Positions 1 through 7,729 are shown, counted from the first letter of the stretch. The stretch: 10,226 bases of DNA from Streptomyces regalis (GCF_001509475.1 NZ_LLZG01000095.1:1-10226); one strand, 5' to 3'. Translations and numbers: made by a program. The notes: a model not told the origin generated them from the sequence alone.

Positions 1-84
1 ATCCCCACCCCCGGCGAGGTCTTCCCGCGCCGTAAACCGACCCCACCGCCCACGACCCGACCCCAACAGCTCGCCGCAGGCTGA
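1..84 (+). CDS. possible 3' end of an upstream gene (partial)
   Basis: Frame 1 is open from the window edge to a TGA at 82-84 and would encode about 27 C-terminal residues, rich in Pro, Thr and Arg and ending QQLAAG. Most codons end in G or C, as expected for a Streptomyces gene, though this fades towards the end. No domain can be recognised in so short a piece. A perfect hairpin 12 bp after the stop fits the end of a transcription unit. A second frame is also open here by GC bias, so this may instead be non-coding. Confidence 0.35.
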   Translation: MPTPGEVFPRRKPTPPPTTRPQQLAAG

Positions 85-95
85 CGCCGAGACGA

Positions 96-127
96 GGTGG
101 GCTCCGAGGTGGCCCCCGGAGCCCACC
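96..127 (+). terminator. perfect 11-bp stem-loop upstream of the small membrane protein
   Basis: The arms GGTGGGCTCCG (96-106) and CGGAGCCCACC (117-127) are exact reverse complements around a 10-base loop. No T-run follows, so it is either an actinobacterial T-less terminator for whatever lies upstream, or a leader hairpin or operator for the gene starting at 158, 30 bp further on. The sequence cannot decide between these. Confidence 0.45.
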
Positions 128-157
128 GCTCAAGCCACCCCTGGCTACCCTGGACGC

Positions 158-337
158 ATGGACTACGTCTCCGCACTCCTCCCCCCGACCGTCATGGCCG
201 TGTTCTTCATCGGTCTGATCAGGGTGATCGTGAAGACCCAGGGCGGAGCCAACAAGGCCAAGGAGGACGCGGCCGTGGACGCCGCCCTCGCGCGCGTGGA
301 GGCCACCCGCCAGGCCCCCGCGAACCCGGACGCCTGA
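158..337 (+). CDS. small single-pass membrane protein, function unknown
   Basis: A 59-residue protein. Residues 1-10 are short and mostly uncharged. Residues 11-25 (TVMAVFFIGLIRVIV) form one plausible membrane helix carrying a single Arg. The rest is a hydrophilic, Ala/Glu/Lys-rich helical tail ending in APANPDA, so a single-pass protein with a cytosolic C-terminus is likely. The ATG at 158 has no convincing Shine-Dalgarno sequence, but codon bias is typical and the frame is closed by a TGA followed 23 bp later by a textbook terminator. Together these argue for a real short gene. I do not recognise the family beyond its resemblance to the many small conserved membrane proteins of Streptomyces, and I assign no function. 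Confidence 0.72.
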   Translation: MDYVSALLPPTVMAVFFIGLIRVIVKTQGGANKAKEDAAVDAALARVEATRQAPANPDA

Positions 338-360
338 ACCTGGGCGCCGACGCGCTCAAC

Positions 361-407
361 GGCGTACGACTCAAAGCCCCACGCTTTCCGAGTCGTACGC
401 CCTTTTT
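361..407 (+). terminator. intrinsic terminator after the small membrane protein gene
   Basis: The arms GGCGTACGACTC (361-372) and GAGTCGTACGCC (390-401) are perfect 12-bp reverse complements, with a small inner AAAG/CTTT pairing in the loop. Five Ts follow at 403-407. This separates the membrane-protein gene from the BlaI-like regulator. Confidence 0.87.
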
Positions 408-433
408 GTTCCTGTTTGCTGGAGGAAGTGCAC

Positions 434-470
434 GTTCGGCACGCGAACATCAAGATCTCCCACTATTGTG
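434..470 (+). promoter_or_regulatory. candidate promoter and operator of the BlaI-like gene
   Basis: A perfect dyad GTTCG-N5-CGAAC occupies 434-448. A -10-like TATTGT lies at 465-470, ending 7 bases before the GTG at 478, and no Shine-Dalgarno sequence intervenes. That spacing is typical of a leaderless transcript. An imperfect dyad, CAC-N-AT-N-GTG, spans 461-470 over the -10 itself and could be an autoregulatory site. The -35 is weak. All of this is inferred from pattern. Confidence 0.38.
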
Positions 471-477
471 CTGAGTT

Positions 478-1044
478 GTGCCTCGCCCATTGGGAGAACT
501 CGAAGACGCGGTCATGACGCGGGTGTGGAAGTGGAACCGCCCGGTGACCGTTCGAGAAGTCCTGGAAGATCTTCAGCAGGAACGGTCCATCGCGTACACC
601 ACGGTGATGACCGTTTTGGACAATCTCCATCAGAAGGGCTGGGTGCGCCGCGAAGCGGAAGGCCGGGCCTATCGATATGAGGCGGTCTCCACGCGGGCCG
701 CCTACGCCGCCGCTCTGATGAACGACGCCTGGTCGCAGAGCGACAACCCCGCCGCTGCACTCGTCGCCTTCTTCGGCATGATGAGCGAGGAACAGCGCGG
801 GGCCCTGCGGGACGCCGTACGCATCGTGGGCGGCCCGGAAACGCCCGAACCCGCGCAACCGCCCGATACGCGCCGCGTTACGAGCACCGATACCGACAGT
901 GCCGATACGAGCGGCACCGATACCCGCAGCACCGATACCGGCACCGATACGACCCCCCATACCAGCGGCGATACCAGCCCGGATACCCGTACCGATACCG
1001 GCAGTGAGAACCCCGGCTCGGCGCAGGAGCCCGACGGGCGATAG
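478..1044 (+). CDS. BlaI/MecI/CopY-family transcriptional regulator with Thr/Asp-repeat tail
   Basis: A 188-residue protein. Residues 1-118 match the BlaI/MecI winged-helix family: an N-terminal PLGELEDAVMTRVW helix, a recognition helix around 39-56 (YTTVMTVLDNLHQKGWV), a wing at 57-70, and a dimerisation region around 75-118 with the AAALVAFFGMMS segment. Family members are dimeric repressors that leave DNA when a BlaR1-type membrane protease triggers their cleavage; no blaR1-like gene is visible here. A TGA six bases upstream in the same frame makes GTG 478 the first possible start, and the lack of a Shine-Dalgarno sequence suggests leaderless expression. Residues 130-172 are an unusual low-complexity tail made of Asp-Thr repeats. 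The argA-like gene begins 9 bp after the stop, so the two are probably co-transcribed. Confidence 0.9.
   Translation: MPRPLGELEDAVMTRVWKWNRPVTVREVLEDLQQERSIAYTTVMTVLDNLHQKGWVRREAEGRAYRYEAVSTRAAYAAALMNDAWSQSDNPAAALVAFFGMMSEEQRGALRDAVRIVGGPETPEPAQPPDTRRVTSTDTDSADTSGTDTRSTDTGTDTTPHTSGDTSPDTRTDTGSENPGSAQEPDGR
865..998 (+). repeat. in-frame GATAC minisatellite in the BlaI-like gene
   Basis: GATAC occurs nine times, starting at 865, 889, 904, 919, 934, 946, 970, 982 and 994. Degenerate copies at 877 (GTTAC) and 958 (CATAC) fill the two 24-bp gaps. The result is eleven units spaced 12 or 15 bp apart, all in frame, encoding the repeated Asp-Thr of the tail. The periodicity suggests growth by slippage or unequal exchange. 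Confidence 0.88.
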
Positions 1045-1053
1045 CGTCCGCTC

Positions 1054-1617
1054 ATGTCAGCAGAGAGCCACTCGGCCGAGAGCTCCTCGGTGGAGAGCCC
1101 AGAAGTCACCGCAAAAGCCATCACCGTCCGGCGGGCCCGCACCGGCGATGTCCAGGCGGTACGTCGTCTCCTTGACGAGTACGTCCAGCGTCGCATCCTG
1201 CTCGACAAAGCCACGGTGACGCTTTACGAGGACATCCAGGAGTTCTGGGTCGCCGAACGTGACGACAACGGCGAGGTCGTCGGCTGCGGCGCCCTGCACG
1301 TGATGTGGGAAGACCTGGCGGAAGTCCGCACTCTGGCGGTGAAGCCCGGCCTGAAGGGCGCCGGCGTCGGTCATCAGTTGCTGGAGAAGTTGCTCCACAC
1401 CGCGCGCTGGCTCGGCGTTCGCCGGGTTTTCTGCCTGACCTTCGAAGTGGACTTCTTCGGCAAGCACGGCTTCGTCGAGATCGGCGAGACGCCGGTGGAC
1501 ACCGATGTCTACGCGGAGCTGCTGCGTTCCTATGACGAGGGCGTGGCGGAGTTCCTCGGTCTCGAACGAGTGAAACCGAACACCTTGGGCAACAGCCGGA
1601 TGCTTCTGCATCTGTGA
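1054..1617 (+). CDS. argA: amino-acid N-acetyltransferase (N-acetylglutamate synthase), GNAT type
   Basis: A 187-residue GNAT protein that closely resembles the stand-alone N-acetylglutamate synthase of actinobacteria (Mycobacterium tuberculosis Rv2747 type). It transfers acetyl from acetyl-CoA to L-glutamate, the first step of arginine synthesis, in the cytosol. The core starts at AITVRRARTGDV (residues 22-33). The acetyl-CoA loop is VKPGLKGAGVGHQLL (96-110). The family signatures VGCGALHVMWEDLAE (76-90), FFGKHGF (134-140) and the C-terminal VKPNTLGNSRMLL (173-185) are all present. Residues 1-20 are a Ser/Glu-rich extension; GTG at 1090 is a possible later start, and neither start has a strong Shine-Dalgarno sequence. 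The 9-bp gap from the regulator suggests translational coupling. A different acyl acceptor cannot be excluded from sequence. Confidence 0.86.
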   Translation: MSAESHSAESSSVESPEVTAKAITVRRARTGDVQAVRRLLDEYVQRRILLDKATVTLYEDIQEFWVAERDDNGEVVGCGALHVMWEDLAEVRTLAVKPGLKGAGVGHQLLEKLLHTARWLGVRRVFCLTFEVDFFGKHGFVEIGETPVDTDVYAELLRSYDEGVAEFLGLERVKPNTLGNSRMLLHL

Positions 1618-1730
1618 TCGCCGCCCTCTATTCCGGCGGGTGACCCTGCCCAGGTGCCCTATGTCCGAAACGCGCATGTTTCCGGACCGCGGTCGGGCAG
1701 TCGGTCTCTCCCGAGGGTTTGTGTTTTTCC

Positions 1731-1776
1731 AGCAAAAGCGGTTTGCTTTCCGACGTACTGCAGTACTGCATATAAC
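1731..1776 (+). promoter_or_regulatory. lsr2 promoter with nested palindromes
   Basis: A -10-like TATAAC sits at 1771-1776, with a weak -35 around TTTCCG at 1747-1752 (18-bp spacer). AGCAAA-N5-TTTGCT (1731-1747) is a dyad abutting the -35. The spacer holds two overlapping perfect 12-bp palindromes, GTACTGCAGTAC (1755-1766) and TGCAGTACTGCA (1759-1770), built from a repeated TACTGCA. The patch is clearly AT-richer than its surroundings. These look like operators for a repressor, or a site for Lsr2 itself; the binder is unknown. The 225-bp gap 1618-1842 holds nothing else clear apart from a weak 5-bp hairpin (1621-1639) after argA. Confidence 0.5.
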
Positions 1777-1830
1777 AGGGGACGGCGAAACGGCGGACGC
1801 CGCAGACCCCCGGCCCTCAAGTTATCGATG

Positions 1831-1836
1831 AAAGGA
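1831..1836 (+). promoter_or_regulatory. ribosome binding site that fixes the lsr2 start
   Basis: AAAGGA lies 6 bases before the GTG at 1843. An in-frame ATG at 1828 would place this element inside the coding sequence and add five residues (MKGNP) not expected of the conserved MAQKVQV start, so GTG 1843 is preferred. Confidence 0.75.
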
Positions 1837-1842
1837 AATCCG

Positions 1843-2178
1843 GTGGCACAGAAGGTTCAGGTCCTTCTTGTCGACGACCTCGACGGCGGCGAGGCGGACG
1901 AGACCGTGACGTTCGCGCTGGACGGCAAGACGTACGAGATCGATCTCACGACTGCCAATGCGGACAAGCTCCGTGGCCTTCTCGACCCTTACGTGAAGGG
2001 CGGTCGTCGTACCGGAGGCCGCGCTTCGGGCGGGCGTGGAAAGGCGCGTGCCGCTTCCGGTGGCAGCCAGGACACCGCGCAGATCCGCGCGTGGGCGAAG
2101 GAGAACGGCTACGAGGTCAACGACCGCGGCCGCGTTCCGGCGTCCATTCGCGAGGCATACGAGAAGGCCAACGCCTGA
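1843..2178 (+). CDS. lsr2: Lsr2, nucleoid-associated DNA-bridging silencer
   Basis: A 111-residue protein matching Lsr2 from end to end. Residues 1-50 (MAQKVQVLLVDDLDGG onward) are the beta-hairpin and helix dimerisation and oligomerisation domain. Residues 51-75 are a basic Gly/Arg/Ala linker. Residues 76-111 are the DNA-binding domain with its RGR minor-groove hook at 95-97 (NDRGRVP). Lsr2 is the H-NS-like protein of actinobacteria: it coats and bridges AT-rich DNA and silences horizontally acquired and specialised-metabolite genes. It is preceded by AAAGGA and the GTG start. The gene lies upstream of clpC, as in mycobacteria (lysS-lsr2-clpC1), but here a minus-strand gene lies in between. 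An 18-bp tandem duplication repeats its last codons and stop. Confidence 0.97.
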   Translation: MAQKVQVLLVDDLDGGEADETVTFALDGKTYEIDLTTANADKLRGLLDPYVKGGRRTGGRASGGRGKARAASGGSQDTAQIRAWAKENGYEVNDRGRVPASIREAYEKANA

Positions 2179-2198
2179 TCCAAGGGCAACGCCTGATC
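2169..2198. repeat. 18-bp tandem duplication across the lsr2 stop codon
   Basis: CAACGCCTGATC occurs at 2169-2180 and again at 2187-2198. The 18-bp offset preserves frame, so the last codons of lsr2 (Asn-Ala-stop) appear twice. The second copy abuts the stop codon of the convergent gene at 2198-2200. Confidence 0.85.
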
Positions 2199-2911
2199 TA
2201 CGGACAGACGAAAGGCTGGGCGTACCCGCGTCGCAGTCGCAGGCGGTGGCAATGCGTTGCCACCGTGTCCAGAACCCGCACCAGATCGGGGGCGCCCCCA
2301 CCGCCCCCCATGGCCGACAGCGTCGGCAGCGAGGCCTCGACCTCGCCCCCAGGCTCGGGGGGCCGCAGCCACACGGCGGCCCCCTGCACGGCGTCGGGGC
2401 GGCCCAGGGGAAGCGGCCGCACCCCGCAGTGCTCCAGCACGTCAGGACGTCGTACGGCCTGCCTCGGTCGCGTATCGAGTCGCGTATCGAGAGGCCGTAC
2501 GGCCATGACCGGCCCCTGCTCGGGTGGCAGGGGCGCCTCCATGAGGTCGCCCTCGCCGAGCGTCGTCAGGTCCAGGGGCAGCGTGCCCCACTCCAGCCAG
2601 TCCAGCACCCCCGGCACCTCCTCCGCGCTGCCCGCGGCCAGGAGTAGCCGCATCCGCCCGCCCCGGGCGGCCACCGGGGAGTGAGGCGTCAGATGGCGCA
2701 GTGCCGCGCGGCCCGCCTCGGCCGGGACGTCCAGGACGTCGAAGCGCAGACCCACGCGAAGGCTCAGGGGGGATCCCGGGTGCCCGGGCACCACCGGCCA
2801 GCCCAGTTCGTTCTCGTACCACCGGCGGACCCGATCGCTCGGATCGGGCGGCCGACGGGGGAGAGGGATCGTGGTGGAGTCCGTGGCGATCGCGGGACGG
2901 GTGCCGACCAT
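2198..2911 (-). CDS. conserved hypothetical protein, SCO3374-type
   Basis: A 237-residue protein recognised only as the Streptomyces gene that sits between lsr2 and clpC (SCO3374 in S. coelicolor); its function is unknown. Visible features are a Pro/Arg-rich start (residues 1-25), a conserved-looking block RRWYENELGWPVVPG (29-43), hydrophobic segments such as LSLRVGLRFDVLDVPAEAG (49-67), an Arg/Leu/Pro-rich middle, and a tail ending VLDTVATHCHRLRLRRG. There is no signal peptide or membrane helix. The WPVVPG block faintly recalls the start of bifunctional primase-polymerase domains (GWPVFP), but no catalytic acidic pattern is evident, so this is only a hint. It converges with lsr2 (19 bp between stops) and diverges from clpC. 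No good Shine-Dalgarno sequence precedes ATG 2911, so the start is uncertain. Confidence 0.8.
   Translation of the reverse strand: MVGTRPAIATDSTTIPLPRRPPDPSDRVRRWYENELGWPVVPGHPGSPLSLRVGLRFDVLDVPAEAGRAALRHLTPHSPVAARGGRMRLLLAAGSAEEVPGVLDWLEWGTLPLDLTTLGEGDLMEAPLPPEQGPVMAVRPLDTRLDTRPRQAVRRPDVLEHCGVRPLPLGRPDAVQGAAVWLRPPEPGGEVEASLPTLSAMGGGGGAPDLVRVLDTVATHCHRLRLRRGYAQPFVCP
2468..2504. repeat. 12-bp perfect tandem repeat and adjacent palindrome inside the hypothetical gene
   Basis: TCGCGTATCGAG occurs twice back to back (2468-2479 and 2480-2491), encoding LDTRLDTR on the minus strand. A perfect 12-bp palindrome, GGCCGTACGGCC, follows at 2493-2504. Confidence 0.75.
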
Positions 2912-3017
2912 GCCAGGTGAAACCGCCGAATGGACGTGCCGGTTACGCTGGGTGTTCTAGCGAATGCGCAGGGTGTCGAAAGAGGGGGCGCTCGGGGGTG
3001 TGGGGTGGCGCAAGGTT

Positions 3018-3031
3018 GTTCGCCCGTAGCG
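3018..3031 (+). promoter_or_regulatory. ClgR box 1 upstream of clpC
   Basis: GTTCGC-CCGTA-GCG matches exactly the ClgR motif I recall for Streptomyces clp and lon promoters (GTTCGC-5N-GCG). ClgR is an activator of clpP1, clpC and lon. The box lies 312 bp before the clpC start, in the 432-bp gene-free stretch 2912-3343. Confidence 0.65.
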
Positions 3032-3123
3032 GAGGGAACCGGGGGGCGCGGCATGGAGTGTCAGTCCCAGCGGGTAAGACATCCCTAGTGGGAGGGGGCG
3101 ACACGCAGGACAGTGGGTCTCGC

Positions 3124-3137
3124 GTTCGCCATCGGCG
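3124..3137 (+). promoter_or_regulatory. ClgR box 2 upstream of clpC
   Basis: A second exact GTTCGC-5N-GCG match, GTTCGC-CATCG-GCG, continues into TAC, so the dyad is closer to full symmetry than box 1. It lies 32 bp before the ECF-type -35 at 3170, a plausible activator position. Confidence 0.65.
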
Positions 3138-3169
3138 TACTGATGGTGAGGGTAACCACCTGGCCTGCG

Positions 3170-3195
3170 GGAACATCGTCTCGCACCATCGGGTT
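3170..3195 (+). promoter_or_regulatory. SigR/ECF-type promoter for clpC
   Basis: GGAAC at 3170-3174 (GGGAAC with the preceding G) is followed by exactly 18 bp and GTT at 3193-3195. This is close to the SigR consensus GGAAT-N18-GTT. SigR is the thiol-oxidative stress sigma factor, and its regulon is reported to include proteolysis genes. Predicted transcription starts near 3201, giving a leader of about 143 bases. Confidence 0.55.
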
Positions 3196-3291
3196 GGAGC
3201 AGATGTCGGCGTTAGCGGGGTCAGGAGGCCATCGACGGTGTCGGCAGTTGGAATGAGCGGTCCCCGCTTGCGGGACTAAGCTGCGGAAGGA

Positions 3292-3320
3292 CAGGGAGGG
3301 GAAGTTCCCCCCACTGCCTG
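3292..3320 (+). promoter_or_regulatory. leader hairpin before the clpC ribosome binding site
   Basis: GGGGA (3298-3302) pairs with TCCCC (3306-3310), and an outer CAGG/CCTG pairing (3292-3295 with 3317-3320) extends the structure. It ends 7 bases before the TGAGGAG Shine-Dalgarno element at 3328-3334 and could affect translation. No known riboswitch class is recognised. Confidence 0.35.
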
Positions 3321-3343
3321 ACCGCTCTGAGGAGCGATTAACG

Positions 3344-5869
<2,526 letters not shown>

Positions 5870-5890
5870 CCCTCCGGGGGCTGAGCCGAA

Positions 5891-5926
5891 GAAAGGGGCC
5901 GGTGCTTATCCGCACCGGCCCCTTTC
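5891..5926. terminator. bidirectional terminator between clpC and the phosphatase gene
   Basis: The arms GAAAGGGGCCGGTGC (5891-5905) and its exact complement (5912-5926) form a 15-bp stem with a 6-base loop. The short A-run at the left foot and T-run at the right foot let it serve both converging genes. Confidence 0.92.
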
Positions 5927-5958
5927 GCATGCCCAAGAGGTGACTCAAAGGGGGTGGC

Positions 5959-6600
5959 TTACGACAGCTGCCCGTCGTAGTCCGGCAGCTTGTACGTCTT
6001 CTCGGCGTGGCCGCCCGACAGGTCGGTGGCGCTGTTGCCGATGTTCGCGATGATCGTGTAGCCCTTCGACTCGATGTCGACGCGCTGAGCCGTCTTGTAG
6101 TCGGCGACGTTCTTGAAGAGGTCGACGAAGCTGCGCACGTAGAGGCCGGAGACCTGGTAGCCGACGTGCTTGAGGTTGTAGTCGGTCACCGAGTAGATGA
6201 TGCCCGGGCGGGCGGTCACGAAGAACAGGGAGACGCCGTGCTCCTGGGCGTACTTGGCGACCTCCAGGACCGGCTTGTTGGCCGGCTGCGGGTAGCTGAA
6301 GCCGAAGTCCGTCTCCAGGGTGGTGTTGTCGATGTCGAAGACGATCGCCTGCTTCTCACCCGGCTTGGTGTTGGCGATCCGCTGCTTCAGATCCAGCAGC
6401 GCCTGGTCCATCACCGCCTGGCAGTCCTTCTGCCAGGTGTCGTAGTCGACGTCCTCGGCCGCTGCCGTGGTGGCGGTGGTGGAGGCGGTGGAGGTGCTCG
6501 TCGCGGTCGTCGCGGCATCGGCGGGGACCGCGAGTGCCGCGAGGGCCGCCGCGGAGACGGTGCTGACCGCTATTCGGCGAGCCCAGGGGCGAAGCGTCAT
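5959..6600 (-). CDS. secreted HAD-family acid phosphatase (class B/IIIB type)
   Basis: A 213-residue precursor. Residues 1-30 are a signal peptide (Arg-rich start, Ala-rich core, likely cleavage near ADAA). Residues 31-49 are a Thr/Ser/Ala linker. The rest matches the plant-VSP/class B acid phosphatase family of the HAD superfamily. Motif I is FDIDNTTLET with nucleophile Asp89 and Asp91; motif II is FFVTAR (126-131); the motif III lysine is in DYK (Lys169); motif IV is IGNSATDL (187-194). It should hydrolyse phosphomonoesters outside the cell and release phosphate; the natural substrate is unknown. AGAGGA about 9 bases before ATG 6600 supports the start. No clear PHO box was seen upstream. 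It converges on clpC across a shared terminator. Confidence 0.9.
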   Translation of the reverse strand: MTLRPWARRIAVSTVSAAALAALAVPADAATTATSTSTASTTATTAAAEDVDYDTWQKDCQAVMDQALLDLKQRIANTKPGEKQAIVFDIDNTTLETDFGFSYPQPANKPVLEVAKYAQEHGVSLFFVTARPGIIYSVTDYNLKHVGYQVSGLYVRSFVDLFKNVADYKTAQRVDIESKGYTIIANIGNSATDLSGGHAEKTYKLPDYDGQLS

Positions 6601-6696
6601 GTGGGGGGTCCTCTCACGTCACGTGCGCTGGGTTGTCGCGTGCATGTTCGTGGTTCGGGGTGGCTGGTGGGGAACCAGCGGGTTACCGGACGGTAG

Positions 6697-6707
6697 CTCA
6701 ACTTGAG
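6697..6707. promoter_or_regulatory. short palindrome upstream of the phosphatase gene
   Basis: CTCAA-C-TTGAG is a perfect dyad about 97 bp upstream of the phosphatase start, within the 495-bp gene-free stretch 6601-7095. It may be an operator; no binder can be named. Apart from this, the Crp-like dyad at 6804-6819 and the candidate promoter at 6930-6957, I see no gene, RNA or repeat in that stretch. Confidence 0.25.
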
Positions 6708-6803
6708 GCGTCGCTCACATAGTTGGGCGCGGATTTGTTGCCGAAAGCCGGAGTGGGAGGCGTAGCGCCCGTCACATTCCGGGGTCTCGTGATTGCGCTC
6801 GGC

Positions 6804-6819
6804 GGTGACATGCCGCACA
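6804..6819. promoter_or_regulatory. Crp-like dyad between the phosphatase and M23 peptidase genes
   Basis: GGTGA-CATGCC-GCACA matches the Crp/FNR-type TGTGA-N6-TCACA at 8 of 10 half-site positions. Streptomyces Crp is known to affect germination, growth and cell-wall hydrolase genes, which fits the M23 peptidase downstream. The distance to the putative promoter at 6930 is long for direct activation, and an imperfect match can arise by chance. Confidence 0.35.
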
Positions 6820-6929
6820 GGCGATTTGTCCGTTACTAGCGGGAATAGTGGGGACTGACTGGCGGGCAAAAGGTATCTTCCGCTTGAAATCCGGCGGCTT
6901 ATTAGCGCGCCAGTACTGGTTCGTCTGTA

Positions 6930-6957
6930 TTGGGTGCTCTGTCAAGATCAATAGATT
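6930..6957 (+). promoter_or_regulatory. candidate promoter of the M23 peptidase gene
   Basis: TTGGGT (6930-6935), a 16-bp spacer and TAGATT (6952-6957) resemble a housekeeping sigma promoter in an AT-richer patch (about 6870-6985). The leader would run about 130 bases to the start at 7096. I looked for the conserved c-di-AMP riboswitch core found before some Streptomyces wall hydrolases and did not see it. Confidence 0.35.
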
Positions 6958-7095
6958 TTTGCGGGGTAGTACTAGCTTTCGTCGTAGATCAGGGGTTTTG
7001 GGGTTCGGGGGGAGCGGGGTTACCAAGGGATAGCCATTCGGTGAGGACTTGTGCGCCGGGTGGTTTTCTCTGTCGTCGTCCCCATGAGGTTTCGA

Positions 7096-7716
7096 ATGTC
7101 CCCGCGCTTCTCGTTCCGTCCGTCCCGTACGTCCTCGGTCCGCACCCGTGCCGCTGTGCTGGCCGCCGGCCTGGGGGCCTCGGTCGTGCTGGGCGCCGGA
7201 GGCGCGGTCGCTGCCGAGATGAGCTCCGCCACCGGTGTCTCCGCCGCGGTACAGGCTCAGGCCGCCGCCGCGAAGAAGGCCCCCGCGAAGAAGGCCATCG
7301 CCTGGGTGAGCCCGGTGAAGAAGTACACGAAGTCCGCCAGCTTCGCCCAGGCGGGCGGCATGTGGCAGTCCACCCACAGTGGGCAGGACTTCGCCGTCGC
7401 CAGCGGTACCCAGGTCGTGGCCGCGCACGGCGGCACCGTCGTCAAGGCCGGCGGCAACGGCGCCGGCGACGGTCCCGCGTACGGCAACGCCGTCGTCATC
7501 AAGCACGGCAACGGGAGCTACTCCCAGTACGCCCACCTGTCGCGCATCGACGTGAAGGTCGGCCAGGTCGTCAAGACCGGGCAGCACATAGCCAAGTCCG
7601 GCAACACCGGTAACTCCAGCGGGCCGCACCTGCACTTCGAGATCCGTACGACCGCCAACTACGGTTCCGCGGTCGACCCCGTGGCCTTCCTGCGGGCCAA
7701 GGGCCTGACGATCTGA
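7096..7716 (+). CDS. secreted M23-family peptidoglycan endopeptidase
   Basis: From ATG 7096 this is a 206-residue precursor. A twin-Arg-free signal peptide (basic residues 1-18, hydrophobic 19-38, likely cleavage near AVAA) precedes a short Ala/Lys linker. The M23 (LytM/lysostaphin-like) zinc domain has HSGQD with ligands His94 and Asp98, AHL (His147), and GPHLHFE (His178 and His180). Such enzymes cut stem-peptide cross-links in the cell wall. There is no extra wall-binding domain, so this is a minimal catalytic form. GAGG at 7086-7089 with a 6-base spacer supports 7096. GTG 7051 and ATG 7084 are in frame but would add an odd hydrophobic extension or lack a Shine-Dalgarno sequence. Only 13 bp separate its stop from the convergent tetR stop, with no terminator. 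Confidence 0.92.
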   Translation: MSPRFSFRPSRTSSVRTRAAVLAAGLGASVVLGAGGAVAAEMSSATGVSAAVQAQAAAAKKAPAKKAIAWVSPVKKYTKSASFAQAGGMWQSTHSGQDFAVASGTQVVAAHGGTVVKAGGNGAGDGPAYGNAVVIKHGNGSYSQYAHLSRIDVKVGQVVKTGQHIAKSGNTGNSSGPHLHFEIRTTANYGSAVDPVAFLRAKGLTI

Positions 7717-7729
7717 GTCGCCGAGCCGT

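Noticed and set aside
434..448. ClgR or LexA site upstream of the BlaI-like gene
   Set aside because: GTTCG-N5-CGAAC has a different half-site spacing from the ClgR motif and the opposite half-site order from the actinobacterial SOS box.
163..453. 96-codon minus-strand frame over the small membrane protein
   Set aside because: It crosses a perfect terminator and has no recognisable features; the plus-strand 59-residue frame has the membrane helix and proper boundaries.
2701..3279. 192-codon open frame on the plus strand in the clpC upstream region
   Set aside because: It overlaps the minus-strand hypothetical gene and the ClgR and ECF sites, has Gly/Arg-rich composition and no domain; non-coding regulatory DNA explains it better.
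6870..7095. possible c-di-AMP (ydaO-type) riboswitch before the M23 peptidase
   Set aside because: I could not find the conserved core of that class, and there is no terminator-like or start-sequestering helix.
7051..7095. upstream GTG start for the M23 peptidase
   Set aside because: Its GAGGA is only 3 bases away, and the extra 15 residues would put a hydrophobic stretch ahead of a complete signal peptide.
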